Assembly (NCBI GenBank): GCA_050742535.1
Contig: JBOGIQ010000028.1
Coordinates: 1-30,369, forward strand
Source of the DNA: Gp6-AA40 sp050742535
GTDB lineage: Bacteria > Acidobacteriota > Vicinamibacteria > Vicinamibacterales > UBA2999
DNA: 30,369 bases
Direction of reading: 5' to 3'
The notes below the pieces were generated by a model. That model saw only the letters and a list, made by a program, of their open reading frames with translations. It made no database searches and had not been told where the DNA came from. Positions 7,795-15,436 of this stretch are shown piece by piece (the first letter of the stretch is position 1; each line of letters opens with the position of its first letter). Made by a program: the position numbers and the translations under genes.

Positions 7795-10369
7795 CGAACG
7801 CTGGGAACGAATCCAGGCGGTCTTTCACGAAGCGGTGGCGCTGCCGCCGGCGGAGCGGCACCGCTACGTCGCCGCCGCGGCCGGCGCGGATACCGGGCTC
7901 GCCGACGAGGTCCTCGCCGCGCTCGAAGAGGATGCACGCGGATTGACGCTGCTCGACGGCGGGATCGGCCGCGTGGCCGGTCCCATCCTCGACGGCGCCC
8001 GCGCGGCGGTGGAACAGATCGGCCCCTATCGCCTCGTGCGCGTGGTCGGCGAAGGCGGGATGGGTACGGTGTTCAAGGCCGAGCGCGTGGATCTCGGCAC
8101 CTGTGCGGCGATCAAGATTCTTCGCGACGCATGGCTGTCGCCCTCCCGCAGACGCCGCTTTTCGGCCGAACAGCGCACGCTGGCCGCGCTCAATCATCCG
8201 GGCATCGCCCGGCTCTTCGACGCGGGCGTTCTCGGCGACGGCACGCCATGGATCGTCATGGAGTACGTCGCCGGCGTGCCGATCACCGACTACTGCCAGA
8301 CACACCAGTTGCCGCTCGCGGAGCGGCTCCGCCTGTTCCGCGCTGTCTGCGACGCGGTCAATTACGCACACCGGCACCTCATCATCCACAGGGACCTGAA
8401 ACCGTCGAACATCCTCGTGGCCGCCGGCGGCAGCGTGAAGCTGCTCGACTTCGGGATTGCGAAGCAGCTCGCCGAGACCGATTCGGACACCGACATCACA
8501 CGGACGGGACTGCGGGCACTGACGCCGGCCTACGCCGCGCCCGAACAGATTCGCGGCGAGGCCGTGGGTGTGTACTCCGACGTCTTCAGTCTCGGCATCC
8601 TTCTGTACGAGCTCGTGACCGGAAAGAGGCCGTTCGAGGTGCCGGCAGAGGCATCTGCGGGCGCCCGGGCGGCTGTATTCGATCGCGATCCGCCGCGGCC
8701 TTCCGGGGCGCGAAAGAACACGGACCTCGACGTCCTCGTGCTCACGGCACTGCGCGCGGACCCGGCGCGGCGCTATGGGTCGGTCGAGGCGCTGATCCGC
8801 GACCTCGAACACTACCGGAACGGCGAAGCGCTCGACGTGCGCGCCGACGCCGTCGGCTACCGGCTCGCGAAATTCTCGCGGCGCCACTGGCGCCCGCTCG
8901 CGGCGGCGGCCGCGATGATCACCGTCATCATCGGCCTCGTCGGCTTTTATACCGTCCGCCTGTCGACCGCGCGCGATTCCGCCGTTCTCCAGGCGACGCG
9001 CGCTGAACGCACCCGGGAGCTGCTGCTCGGGCTCTTCACCGGCGGCGACACGAGCGCCGCGCCCGCCGAGGATCTCCGCGTCCTGACGCTGCTCAATCGC
9101 GGCGTCCAGGAGGCCGATGCGATACGCGGCGAGCCTGCGGTGCAGGCCGACATGCACGCAACGCTCGGCACCATCTACGGACGGCTTGGTGATTTTGCGC
9201 GGGCCGACGGTCTGCTGCGAAAGGCGCTCGACGAACGCGTGCGGCTGTCCGGCGCCGGCAGCCCCGACGTCGCGGACGTCGAGCTGCGGCTGGCGCTGTT
9301 GCGCAGCGACCAGGCCCAATTCGACGAAGCCGAACGTTTCGCGCGGCAGGGACTCGAGTCGCTGCAGAAGCTTGGTCCGCCGGCAGCGGCGCAGGTCGCG
9401 AAGGCGTACACCACGCTTGGCGAGGTGCTGACCGAACGCGGCCGCTATCCGGACGCCATCAGAACGCTCGAGGAAGCCAGCCGGCTGCAGTCCGGAGCGG
9501 GAGACGACAACGTTGACTACGCCAGAACGCTGCGTCAGCTCTTCAACGCGAATTTCTACGCCGGCAACTACGACGTCGCCGACGAGGTCGGACGGCGCGT
9601 GCTCGCGATGACGCGGCGAATCAGCGGCGATCGTCACGCGCTGGTCGCCGACGACCTGATCAACCTCGGCGCCATTCAGTCCGAGCGCGGCAAGTACCCG
9701 GAGGCGGAAGCGTTCTACCGCGATGCGCTGGCCATCACCGAGGCGTGGCATGGCAAGGACAGCCCGCAGACGGGATCAGCGCTGACGATGCTCGGGCGAT
9801 CGCTCGTCTATCAGAAGCGCTTCGACGAGGCGCGCGTGCTGCTGCAGCGCGCGCTCGGCATTCAGGAACGGGTGTTCGGCCCCGACCATCCCCGCGTCGC
9901 CTCAGCGATCAACGACCTCGGCAACATCGCCGTCCAGAGCGGCAGACTCGACGAGGCGGAAACGGCGTTCACGCGGATGGGCAACATCTACCGTAAGGCG
10001 CACGGCGGAAAGCACTTCCTCGTCGCGACCGCGAACTCGAACCTGGGCGGCGTGTTCCTCGCAAAGAAGGACTACCACCGCGCGGAGTCCCTCTACCGGG
10101 GTGCCGTGGCGATGTACTCGGACACGCAGGGTCCGGATCATCTGAACACCGGCATCGCACGCATCAAACTTGGCCGTGCACTGCTGCGCCAGCAGCGCTC
10201 TGCCGGCGCCGAGCGGGAAATCCTCGCCGGCTATGCCATCGTCAGCCGGCAGTCGTCCCCATCGGTAAGCTGGCTTCGGGCGGCACGCGAAGATCTCGTG
10301 ACGCTCTACACCGCCACGGGCCGTCCGGAGCAGGCGGCGAAATACCGTGCAGGCAACCAGCCGCAGTGA
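7787..10369 (+). CDS. Membrane-bound Ser/Thr protein kinase with C-terminal TPR array
   Basis: 860 aa from ATG 7787, inside the end of the sigma gene (stop 7794). Residues 1-78 are an N-terminal helical module often seen in this group. The Hanks-type kinase domain spans ~81-345: glycine loop GEGGMG at 88-93, catalytic Lys110 (CAAIKIL), HRDLKPSN from 201, DFG at 221-223 and APE at 251-253, all intact, so it should be active. One transmembrane helix is predicted at ~369-391. Residues ~410-850 hold about ten TPR units, several with the family pattern (ERGKYPEAEAFYRDALAI, YQKRFDEARVLLQRALGI, KKDYHRAESLYRGAVAM), presumably outside the membrane or as a protein-docking platform. It probably responds to a ligand or partner and phosphorylates targets linked to the coupled sigma factor (inference). 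Confidence 0.93.
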   Translation: MDSERWERIQAVFHEAVALPPAERHRYVAAAAGADTGLADEVLAALEEDARGLTLLDGGIGRVAGPILDGARAAVEQIGPYRLVRVVGEGGMGTVFKAERVDLGTCAAIKILRDAWLSPSRRRRFSAEQRTLAALNHPGIARLFDAGVLGDGTPWIVMEYVAGVPITDYCQTHQLPLAERLRLFRAVCDAVNYAHRHLIIHRDLKPSNILVAAGGSVKLLDFGIAKQLAETDSDTDITRTGLRALTPAYAAPEQIRGEAVGVYSDVFSLGILLYELVTGKRPFEVPAEASAGARAAVFDRDPPRPSGARKNTDLDVLVLTALRADPARRYGSVEALIRDLEHYRNGEALDVRADAVGYRLAKFSRRHWRPLAAAAAMITVIIGLVGFYTVRLSTARDSAVLQATRAERTRELLLGLFTGGDTSAAPAEDLRVLTLLNRGVQEADAIRGEPAVQADMHATLGTIYGRLGDFARADGLLRKALDERVRLSGAGSPDVADVELRLALLRSDQAQFDEAERFARQGLESLQKLGPPAAAQVAKAYTTLGEVLTERGRYPDAIRTLEEASRLQSGAGDDNVDYARTLRQLFNANFYAGNYDVADEVGRRVLAMTRRISGDRHALVADDLINLGAIQSERGKYPEAEAFYRDALAITEAWHGKDSPQTGSALTMLGRSLVYQKRFDEARVLLQRALGIQERVFGPDHPRVASAINDLGNIAVQSGRLDEAETAFTRMGNIYRKAHGGKHFLVATANSNLGGVFLAKKDYHRAESLYRGAVAMYSDTQGPDHLNTGIARIKLGRALLRQQRSAGAEREILAGYAIVSRQSSPSVSWLRAAREDLVTLYTATGRPEQAAKYRAGNQPQ

Positions 10370-10380
10370 TGCTTTCGGTG

Positions 10381-10409
10381 TTGCCGCCGCGCTGAGCGGT
10401 GGCTATACT
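10381..10409 (+). promoter_or_regulatory. Sigma-70-type promoter TTGCCG-N17-TATACT
   Basis: TTGCCG at 10381-10386 and TATACT at 10404-10409 are separated by the ideal 17 bp, starting only 11 nt after the kinase stop. It gives a leader of about 38 nt to the ATG at 10454. It is the best-matched sigma-70 promoter seen in the window. Confidence 0.65.
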
Positions 10410-10453
10410 GGGCCGCTCTTCTTCCCAGACAAAACGCAAGCCTGGAGGTTCCC

Positions 10454-10636
10454 ATGCCGCGACGCCGCCGCATGGTTCAGGGTGTCGAGTCGCCGCAGGA
10501 CCTCGAGCGCAAGCTCGAGATCCTCGAGCGTGAGCTGGAAGTGCAGCGCGCGGCGATGGAGAAACTGAAGTTGCTGGGTCCGGCCGAGAAGGCCACGCAG
10601 GCCCGCGCGCGCCTGACACGCCGCAAGTCGGCCTGA
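10454..10636 (+). CDS. Small basic coiled-coil protein, 60 aa
   Basis: 60 aa, ATG at 10454 with GGAGG 5 nt upstream and its own near-consensus promoter. After a basic head (MPRRRRMVQGVES) residues 14-44 form one amphipathic helix with heptad-spaced leucines (DLERKLEILERELEVQ), then a basic tail ending TRRKSA. It has no Cys, signal peptide or membrane helix. The strong expression signals make it a real gene. It may oligomerise and, being basic at both ends, could contact nucleic acid or a partner protein; no family is recognised. Confidence 0.7.
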   Translation: MPRRRRMVQGVESPQDLERKLEILERELEVQRAAMEKLKLLGPAEKATQARARLTRRKSA

Positions 10637-10642
10637 ACCTTC

Positions 10643-10694
10643 GTCCGCCTAAAGGCGGACACTACTTATTGGTCCGCCTGAAGGCGGACACTAC
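10643..10694. repeat. Two tandem palindromic repeats (REP-like)
   Basis: GTCCGCCTAAAGGCGGAC (10643-10660) and GTCCGCCTGAAGGCGGAC (10672-10689) are each followed by ACTAC, giving two direct 23-bp copies with a 29-bp period. Each forms an 8-bp perfect stem with a 2-nt loop. They fill the space between convergent genes ending at 10636 and 10710 and may act as terminators in both directions. Confidence 0.75.
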
Positions 10695-10709
10695 GTACCA
10701 GCCGTTGGT

Positions 10710-11105
10710 CTACCGCTTGTTGGCGGGCGCCTGCTGCAGCAGACGGCGTAATTCCGCTTCGATGACATCCGGCGCGCACGGTTTCGTCAGCACGCGCAGG
10801 ATCCCCGCCTGGCGGAATCGGTCGGGTTGCTCGAGATATTCCGCGTGTCCGGTCACGGCGAGAATCGGGATGTCGCGCGTGCCATCCGATTGTTGAAGGG
10901 CGCGGCAGAACTCGAAGCCGTCGATCCCCGGCACCGCCAGGTCGGTCAGGATCACGTTGGGACGCAGCTCTCTGGCCTTGGCCAGCGCCTGGTGCCCGTT
11001 GTGCGCATCGATGATCCGGAAGCCAGAGTGGCTGAGATAGTCCCGGTACATCACGCGGGTGCTCAGGTCGTCCTCGACGATCAGCACCAGCGGCGCTTCA
11101 GGCAT
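10710..11105 (-). CDS. Single-domain response regulator (CheY-like receiver)
   Basis: 131 aa. The ATG at 11105 is chosen because GGAGG lies 4 nt upstream; an in-frame ATG at 11120 would add five residues. The protein is one receiver domain: acidic pocket VEDDL near residues 10-14, phospho-acceptor Asp in ILTDLAVPG, the conserved Thr in LAVTGHA, and the conserved Lys in VLTKPC. There is no output domain, so it should act by protein contact or as a phosphorelay intermediate. It is not next to a kinase gene on its strand; the nearest histidine kinase is at 12938. The protein ends a few residues after the last receiver helix (LRRLLQQAPANKR). Confidence 0.9.
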   Translation of the reverse strand: MPEAPLVLIVEDDLSTRVMYRDYLSHSGFRIIDAHNGHQALAKARELRPNVILTDLAVPGIDGFEFCRALQQSDGTRDIPILAVTGHAEYLEQPDRFRQAGILRVLTKPCAPDVIEAELRRLLQQAPANKR

Positions 11106-11121
11106 TTGCCCTCCGCTCATA

Positions 11122-11143
11122 AAGGCCGAGATTAAACGGCCTT
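11122..11143 (-). terminator. Hairpin between msrQ and the response-regulator gene
   Basis: Arms AAGGCCG and CGGCCTT (7 bp) flank an 8-nt A/T-rich loop. Read on the minus strand the stem is followed by TTT and then at once by the ATG at 11120. It lies 57-78 nt after the msrQ stop, so it may end the msrPQ transcript, or it may shape the leader of the response-regulator mRNA. The T-run is short, so termination is only likely. Confidence 0.45.
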
Positions 11144-11199
11144 GCGAGGAACGGCAAGTCAGACCGTTGAAAAGTATGCAGCCGCCGGAATTACTGGGT

Positions 11200-11832
11200 T
11201 TACACGGGGCGCGGTGCGCGCGCCTGGACCGGCTTCGTCCGCCAGGCCCACCAGACCCGGAAGCCGAGGAGCGCGGCGACCGCCAGGGCCCACCGCTCGG
11301 GTTCAGTGGTGTCGGCTTTGACCTGCCACCAGAAGTGAATGACGCCGCCAATCGCGGCGACGTAGACGAGCCGATGCAGCTTCTGCCATCGGCGTCCCAG
11401 CTTCCTGATCGAAAAGCGGTTCGAGGTCACCGCCAGCGCCAGCAGCATCAGAAACGTCGCCATTCCAACGGTGATGTACGGCCGCTTGGCGACGTCTTCG
11501 ACCATGAACGTCAGATCGAAGAAGTGAACGAAGACGACCCACGTCAGCATGTGCAGCGTCGCATAGAAGAATGCGAACAGCCCGAGCATGCGCCGCATCT
11601 TGATCAACTCATTCCATTTCGTGATCCGCCGCAGCGGCGTCACGCACAGCGTGATGACCAGCATCGTCAGCGCCCACGTGCCGGTCTGGTCGGTGAGGTA
11701 GTCACCGGAGTTGGCCGTGAGGGCGTCGAAGTCCTGAGCGTAAAGGAAGCGGTAGAACCGGTACGCGAGCGCCGCCGCAGGAGTGAGGGCGGCGGCAAAC
11801 GCCGCCGCCTTGAGCAGGGTGATCGTTTTCAA
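11200..11832 (-). CDS. msrQ: MsrQ heme-binding membrane subunit of the MsrPQ reductase
   Basis: 210 aa. It is the integral membrane partner that passes electrons from the quinone pool to periplasmic MsrP, repairing methionine sulfoxide in envelope proteins. About six hydrophobic helices are visible; family landmarks include GTWALTMLVITLCVTPLRR, RRMLGLFAFFYATLHMLTW (heme-ligand His), and the later H-x-L-V-Y and HFWWQVKAD motifs with further conserved His. The ATG at 11832 overlaps the end of msrP by 4 bp, so the pair is translated together. Length is usual for the family (about 200 aa). Confidence 0.93.
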   Translation of the reverse strand: MKTITLLKAAAFAAALTPAAALAYRFYRFLYAQDFDALTANSGDYLTDQTGTWALTMLVITLCVTPLRRITKWNELIKMRRMLGLFAFFYATLHMLTWVVFVHFFDLTFMVEDVAKRPYITVGMATFLMLLALAVTSNRFSIRKLGRRWQKLHRLVYVAAIGGVIHFWWQVKADTTEPERWALAVAALLGFRVWWAWRTKPVQARAPRPV

Positions 11833-12782
11833 TAATTCTTACGGAGATCCAAACCGGAGTACAGGCTGGCCACCTGATCGGCGTAGCCGTTGAACATCTG
11901 CGTGCGCGTTGTCGCCAGCAGGTCCGGCAGCCGCCGCTCCCGCGCCTGGCTCCACCGCGGATGATCGACCTGCGGATTCACGTTTGCGTAGAACCCGTAT
12001 TCGCTCGGCTGCATCACCTGCCACGTGTTGCGCGGCTGCCGGTCGACGAACCGCATCTTCACGATCGACTTGCCGCCCTTGAAGCCGTACTTCCACGGCA
12101 CGACGAGCCGGATCGGCGCACCGTTCTGCGGCGGCAGGACTTCGTCGTAGATCCCGACGGCGAGCAGCGCCAGCGGATGCTTCGCTTCGTCGAGACGCAG
12201 ACCTTCCACGTACGGCCAATCGAGGACGTCCTCGCGGCGCTGCATCGGCATGCGGCCCACGTCGTGGAGTGTCACGAACTCGACGAACTGCGCCTTCCCG
12301 GTCGGCTGGACTCTATCGATGACGTCCTTCAGCGGAATGCCGACCCAGGGGATGACCATCGACCATGCCTCGACGCAGCGCATCCGGTAGATGCGTTCCT
12401 CGAGCGCGAACGGTTTGATGAAGTCCTCGAGCTGGTAGGTGGCCGGCTTGGCGACGTGGCCTTCGACGTCAAGCGTCCACGGCGTGGTCCTGAAGTTACG
12501 GGCGTTGACCTTCGGTTCGTCCTTGCCGGTGCCGAACTCGTAGAAGTTGTTGTAGCCGGTGACGTGCTCGTACAGATTGACCTTTTCGGTCGTGCTGAAC
12601 GAGCTCTTTTTGATCGGCCCTTTCAACTTGATGCGCGTCTGCGCCTCCAGGCCGGGCAATGCCGAACATCCCGCCGCGACAAGCGCGGCCGCAGACGCCT
12701 GCAGGAATTCCCGCCGGCGTACATAGACGCTTTTGGGAGTGATTTCCGACGAGCGGACATCAGACGCCTTCCTGATCACCAT
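11829..12782 (-). CDS. msrP: MsrP periplasmic molybdopterin methionine-sulfoxide reductase
   Basis: 317 aa. It is the catalytic subunit (formerly YedY) that reduces protein-bound methionine sulfoxide using a molybdenum-pterin centre. The N-terminus carries a twin-arginine motif (RRREFLQAS, arginines at 22-24) followed by a hydrophobic stretch, so it is exported folded by Tat. The Mo-ligating cysteine is Cys136 in YRMRCVEAWSMV. LVAAGC ending at Cys39 could also be a lipobox, which would anchor it as a Tat lipoprotein; E. coli MsrP is not lipidated, so this is only a possibility. The start at 12782 is supported by similarity to the usual pre-Tat segment (RKASDV...ITPKSVY), and a perfect TATAAT lies so close upstream that the mRNA would have no leader. 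Confidence 0.95.
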   Translation of the reverse strand: MVIRKASDVRSSEITPKSVYVRRREFLQASAAALVAAGCSALPGLEAQTRIKLKGPIKKSSFSTTEKVNLYEHVTGYNNFYEFGTGKDEPKVNARNFRTTPWTLDVEGHVAKPATYQLEDFIKPFALEERIYRMRCVEAWSMVIPWVGIPLKDVIDRVQPTGKAQFVEFVTLHDVGRMPMQRREDVLDWPYVEGLRLDEAKHPLALLAVGIYDEVLPPQNGAPIRLVVPWKYGFKGGKSIVKMRFVDRQPRNTWQVMQPSEYGFYANVNPQVDHPRWSQARERRLPDLLATTRTQMFNGYADQVASLYSGLDLRKNY

Positions 12783-12790
12783 ATATAGAA

Positions 12791-12796
12791 ATTATA
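12791..12796 (-). promoter_or_regulatory. Perfect -10 box TATAAT, leaderless msrP
   Basis: On the minus strand TATAAT ends 8 nt before the msrP ATG (12782). With the usual 6-8 nt to the transcription start, the mRNA would begin at or next to the start codon. The -35 region is poor. Confidence 0.6.
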
Positions 12797-12838
12797 GGAG
12801 CAACCGGCCGGAAGGGCGCTACGGCCGAGGTCTGAATT

Positions 12839-12869
12839 CCGGTGCCGCGTGGTACCGTGGCGGCACCGG
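12839..12869. repeat. Perfect 10-bp inverted repeat in the msrP / kinase divergent spacer
   Basis: CCGGTGCCGC and GCGGCACCGG flank the 11-nt loop GTGGTACCGTG, itself partly symmetric around GGTACC. It lies 68 nt before the histidine-kinase start and 42 nt upstream of the msrP -10. It could be a regulator-binding palindrome or an RNA hairpin in the kinase leader. Outside this repeat and the msrP -10, the spacer 12783-12937 shows nothing else recognisable. Confidence 0.6.
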
Positions 12870-12937
12870 CGTTTCCACCACGGTCGAGCCGCAAAGCGCG
12901 GCTGTCCGGAACCAACACGAATCCCAGAGGCCAGCGC

Positions 12938-13636
12938 ATGGCTGTCGAACACGATGTGGGCAGAGACAGGGTCCTGCCGCGGGCGATTTCCCTCGCCGTG
13001 CATGAGCTCCGAACGCCGGTCACCGTCGTCGCCGGCTACTTGCGCATGCTCCTGCGCGAACAGGCCGGTCCGCTCACGGAGAAGCAGAAAAAGATGCTCG
13101 AAGAGGCAGATCGGTCGTGCGGACGGCTCGGCACGCTCGTCGCCGAGATGAGTGAGTTCGGCAAACTCGAAGGCGGAGAGGTCGCGTTCGCGCCCCAGGA
13201 ATTCGACCTTTCCGGGCTCGTGGCGGAGCTGGCGAGCGGGTTGCATGACGGTGACGACCGCGGCGTACATCTCGAAGCACGCGCCTCGACCCCGGTCATG
13301 GTGACCGGCGATCGCGCGCGAATCGCCGCGGCCGTGAAGGCATTGATGCAGTCGGCAGTGCGTGAGCGGGTGGAACCAGGTGTCGTCGTCGCGCGGTGCT
13401 CCGCCGGGATCGTGAATCCGGCGTGGGGCGTCCTAGCGATCGGCGACGAGACCGCGCTGGATGAACTCGAGCGCCGCGCCGCCACGGCGCCGTCGGAGTT
13501 CGATGAATGGCGCGGCGGCCTCGGGCTCGCGCTTCCCGTCGCACGCCGCGTCATCGAGGCTCACGGCGGCGCGGTCTGGTCCGGCAGCGGTCCACACGCG
13601 CGCGCCACGTCGGCACTTCGTTTACCCCTCACGTGA
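12938..13636 (+). CDS. Histidine-kinase-like protein with degraded ATP-binding domain
   Basis: 232 aa from ATG 12938, supported by AGAGG 7 nt upstream. Residues ~12-80 are a HisKA dimerisation domain with an intact H-box (SLAVHELRTPVTVVAGYLRM, His22). Residues ~90-230 align in outline with a HATPase_c domain and end in a recognisable G2 box (GGLGLALPVARRVIEAHGGAV). The N-box, normally N-A-x-[KR]-[FY/H], reads KALMQSAVRER, and the G1 box D-x-G-x-G is replaced by LAIGDETAL. There is no sensor or membrane segment, so it is cytosolic. Its stop overlaps an in-frame GTG of the next gene, so it is coupled to the sigma-54 regulator and is probably its partner. Whether it phosphorylates, dephosphorylates or only binds the regulator is open. 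Confidence 0.8.
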   Translation: MAVEHDVGRDRVLPRAISLAVHELRTPVTVVAGYLRMLLREQAGPLTEKQKKMLEEADRSCGRLGTLVAEMSEFGKLEGGEVAFAPQEFDLSGLVAELASGLHDGDDRGVHLEARASTPVMVTGDRARIAAAVKALMQSAVRERVEPGVVVARCSAGIVNPAWGVLAIGDETALDELERRAATAPSEFDEWRGGLGLALPVARRVIEAHGGAVWSGSGPHARATSALRLPLT

Positions 13637-13659
13637 GTGAAGACAAGGATATCGACCCG

Positions 13660-15234
13660 ATGACCACAGTCGCTGGCGCCGGTCCGTCCGCACCGCCCTC
13701 CCCTGCCCCCACCGAACAGCGACGTCCGTCGATCGCCGTCGTCGACGACGATTCAGGGTTCGCCGGATACCTGCGCACGTTTCTCGGCGTTCGCGGCTAC
13801 GAAGCCCGCTCCTATACGCGGGGCGACGAGATCGTCGCGGCGATCCGGCAGGGCGAGCCGCCCGACATCGTTCTCCTCGACGTGGCCATGCCGGGCATGG
13901 ACGGCATCCAGACGCTCAAGGCGCTCAAGGCCGCGCGGCCGGAACTGCAGGTCATCATGCTGTCCGGCCGCGAGCAGGCGCAGACCATCGTCGAGGCCGT
14001 GCGCCTCGGCGCCGCCGACTATGTCGTCAAGCCCGATGATCCTGAAGGGCTTGGCGAAATCGCGCTCGACGCGGCCATCCGCCAGGCGATCGAACGCAGC
14101 CGTCTGGTCAACGAGCTGACCGATCTGCGGCAGCAGCTGAGCGACGATCAGAGCGACGCGTTCATCGGCTGGGGCGACAGCCCCGTCATGCGTCAGGTCG
14201 CGCTCATCATCGACCAGGTCGCCGACAGCGACGTCACGGTGTTGATCCGCGGCGAGAGCGGCGTCGGCAAGGAACTGGTGGCGCGGGCGATCCATCAGCG
14301 ATCGAACCGGAAAGTGCGCCCGTTCGTGAAGGTCAACTGCGCCGCGCTTCCGGCCGAACTGCTCGAGAGCGAGCTGTTCGGCCACGAGAAAGGCGCGTTC
14401 ACCGGAGCGGCGACGACGCGCATCGGCAAGTTCGAACAGGCGCACACCGGCACGATCCTCCTCGACGAAATCGGCGAGATGAAGCCGCCGCTGCAGGCCA
14501 AGCTGCTGCACGTGCTGCAGGACGCGGAGTTCACCAAGCTGGGCAGCAACAAGAAGATCAACGTGGATGTGCGTGTCCTCGCGGCGACGAACCGCGACCT
14601 CGAGCAGATGATGCTGCGCGGTGACTTCCGCGAGGATCTGTACTACCGGCTGAAAGTGATCGAGGCGATGGTGCCGCCGCTGCGCGAGCGCCGCGGCGAA
14701 ATCCCCGGCCTCACCGACTTCTTCATCGTCAAGTACTCGCATCGCTACAACCGTCCCGTGCGCCCGCTGTCGGACGCCTTGCGCGAGCGGTTCCTCGGCT
14801 ACGAGTGGCCCGGCAATATCCGCGAGCTCGAAAACATGATCAAGCGGTTCGTCATCCTGCAGGACGAGCAGATGGTCATCCGCGAGTTCGAGAAGCCGCG
14901 CCTCAGCCCGAACCCCGCCGGGGTGACGGCGCCGCAGAGCGAGTACTCGCCTCCGTATCACGCTCCCGCTTCCGCTCCCGCGGCGCCACCGCCGGCAGCG
15001 GCCGCAGCCGCTCCGGACGACGAGGACGAGGACGACGCTGGCGAAGCGGGCGGGCAGGATGGACGGCGGCTGGCTGAGGTCGCCCGCGAAGCGGCGCTGG
15101 CGGCGGAGCGAGCGGTCATCTCCGACACCCTGAAGCAGGTCCACTGGAACCGCCGCAAGGCTGCGGTCCTCCTTGGCGTGAGCTACAAGACCCTGCTCAA
15201 CAAGATCAAGGAGACGGGGATCGAACGGCCATAG
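13660..15234 (+). CDS. Sigma-54-dependent response regulator (NtrC/PrsR type) 1
   Basis: 524 aa from ATG 13660 (AAGGA upstream); an in-frame GTG at 13633 overlapping the kinase stop as GTGA is the alternative start. Receiver domain residues ~23-140 with Asp74 (IVLLDVAMPGMDG) and Lys124. AAA+ sigma-54 interaction domain ~165-400: Walker A GESGVGKE at 198-205, GAFTGA loop at 245-250, Walker B ILLDE near 266-270, arginine-finger region RGDFREDLYYRL. A low-complexity Pro/Ala then Asp/Glu linker (PDDEDEDD) precedes a Fis-type helix-turn-helix at the C-terminus (NRRKAAVLLGVSYKTLLNKI). All parts for activating RNA polymerase-sigma54 are intact. Its position just ahead of the polysaccharide operon suggests control of that operon, as PrsR does in exosortase-linked loci (inference). 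Confidence 0.94.
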   Translation: MTTVAGAGPSAPPSPAPTEQRRPSIAVVDDDSGFAGYLRTFLGVRGYEARSYTRGDEIVAAIRQGEPPDIVLLDVAMPGMDGIQTLKALKAARPELQVIMLSGREQAQTIVEAVRLGAADYVVKPDDPEGLGEIALDAAIRQAIERSRLVNELTDLRQQLSDDQSDAFIGWGDSPVMRQVALIIDQVADSDVTVLIRGESGVGKELVARAIHQRSNRKVRPFVKVNCAALPAELLESELFGHEKGAFTGAATTRIGKFEQAHTGTILLDEIGEMKPPLQAKLLHVLQDAEFTKLGSNKKINVDVRVLAATNRDLEQMMLRGDFREDLYYRLKVIEAMVPPLRERRGEIPGLTDFFIVKYSHRYNRPVRPLSDALRERFLGYEWPGNIRELENMIKRFVILQDEQMVIREFEKPRLSPNPAGVTAPQSEYSPPYHAPASAPAAPPPAAAAAAPDDEDEDDAGEAGGQDGRRLAEVAREAALAAERAVISDTLKQVHWNRRKAAVLLGVSYKTLLNKIKETGIERP

Positions 15235-15273
15235 CGCGGCCATAGTCGAGACGCGTCAACCGCCCAAAAAGAG

Positions 15274-15302
15274 AAACGGCGTTCCCTCGGGGACGCCGTT
15301 TT
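15274..15302 (+). terminator. Intrinsic terminator
   Basis: AAACGGCGT (bulged T) CCC, loop TCG, GGG ACGCCGTTT forms a 12-bp stem ending in TTTT, 39 nt after the stop of the first sigma-54 regulator. A purine/A-rich stretch lies before it. It separates the two regulator genes into different transcription units. Confidence 0.8.
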
Positions 15303-15371
15303 CCACTTTCGGGATGGCGGCGTCCGTCCGCGCCGCAGCGAATTCCCTCCAGTTCCAAACGTTTTCCGGCG

Positions 15372-15388
15372 CTGGTACCTCGATTGCT
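15372..15388 (+). promoter_or_regulatory. Candidate sigma-54 promoter (-24/-12)
   Basis: CTGGTACCTCGATTGCT matches the sigma-54 consensus YTGGCACGNNNNTTGCW at all key positions (TGG and TTGCT) with GG and GC exactly 10 nt apart. Transcription would start near 15399, about 38 nt before the ATG at 15437. It lies after the terminator and upstream of a sigma-54 activator, so it could give cross-regulation by the first regulator or self-activation. Confidence 0.6.
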
Positions 15389-15436
15389 CGTCCGCACGCC
15401 CATGCGGCGCGGTCGAGCATCGGGGATGGGAGCGCG

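Noticed and set aside
10643..10694. Possible short CRISPR array (two repeats, 29-bp period)
   Set aside because: Only two units, a 6-nt spacer between 23-bp repeats, and each repeat is a nearly perfect palindrome. It fits REP-like hairpins.
11300..11330. VKADTT in MsrQ resembling the peptide VRLKADTT read from the palindromic repeats
   Set aside because: A similar residue pattern is usual after the HFWW motif in MsrQ proteins and the DNA here is not palindromic.
12850..12865. Sigma-54-like TGGTACC...GGC before the histidine kinase
   Set aside because: Spacing is correct but the -12 element is CGGC instead of TTGC, and the match falls inside a perfect inverted repeat that explains the bases.
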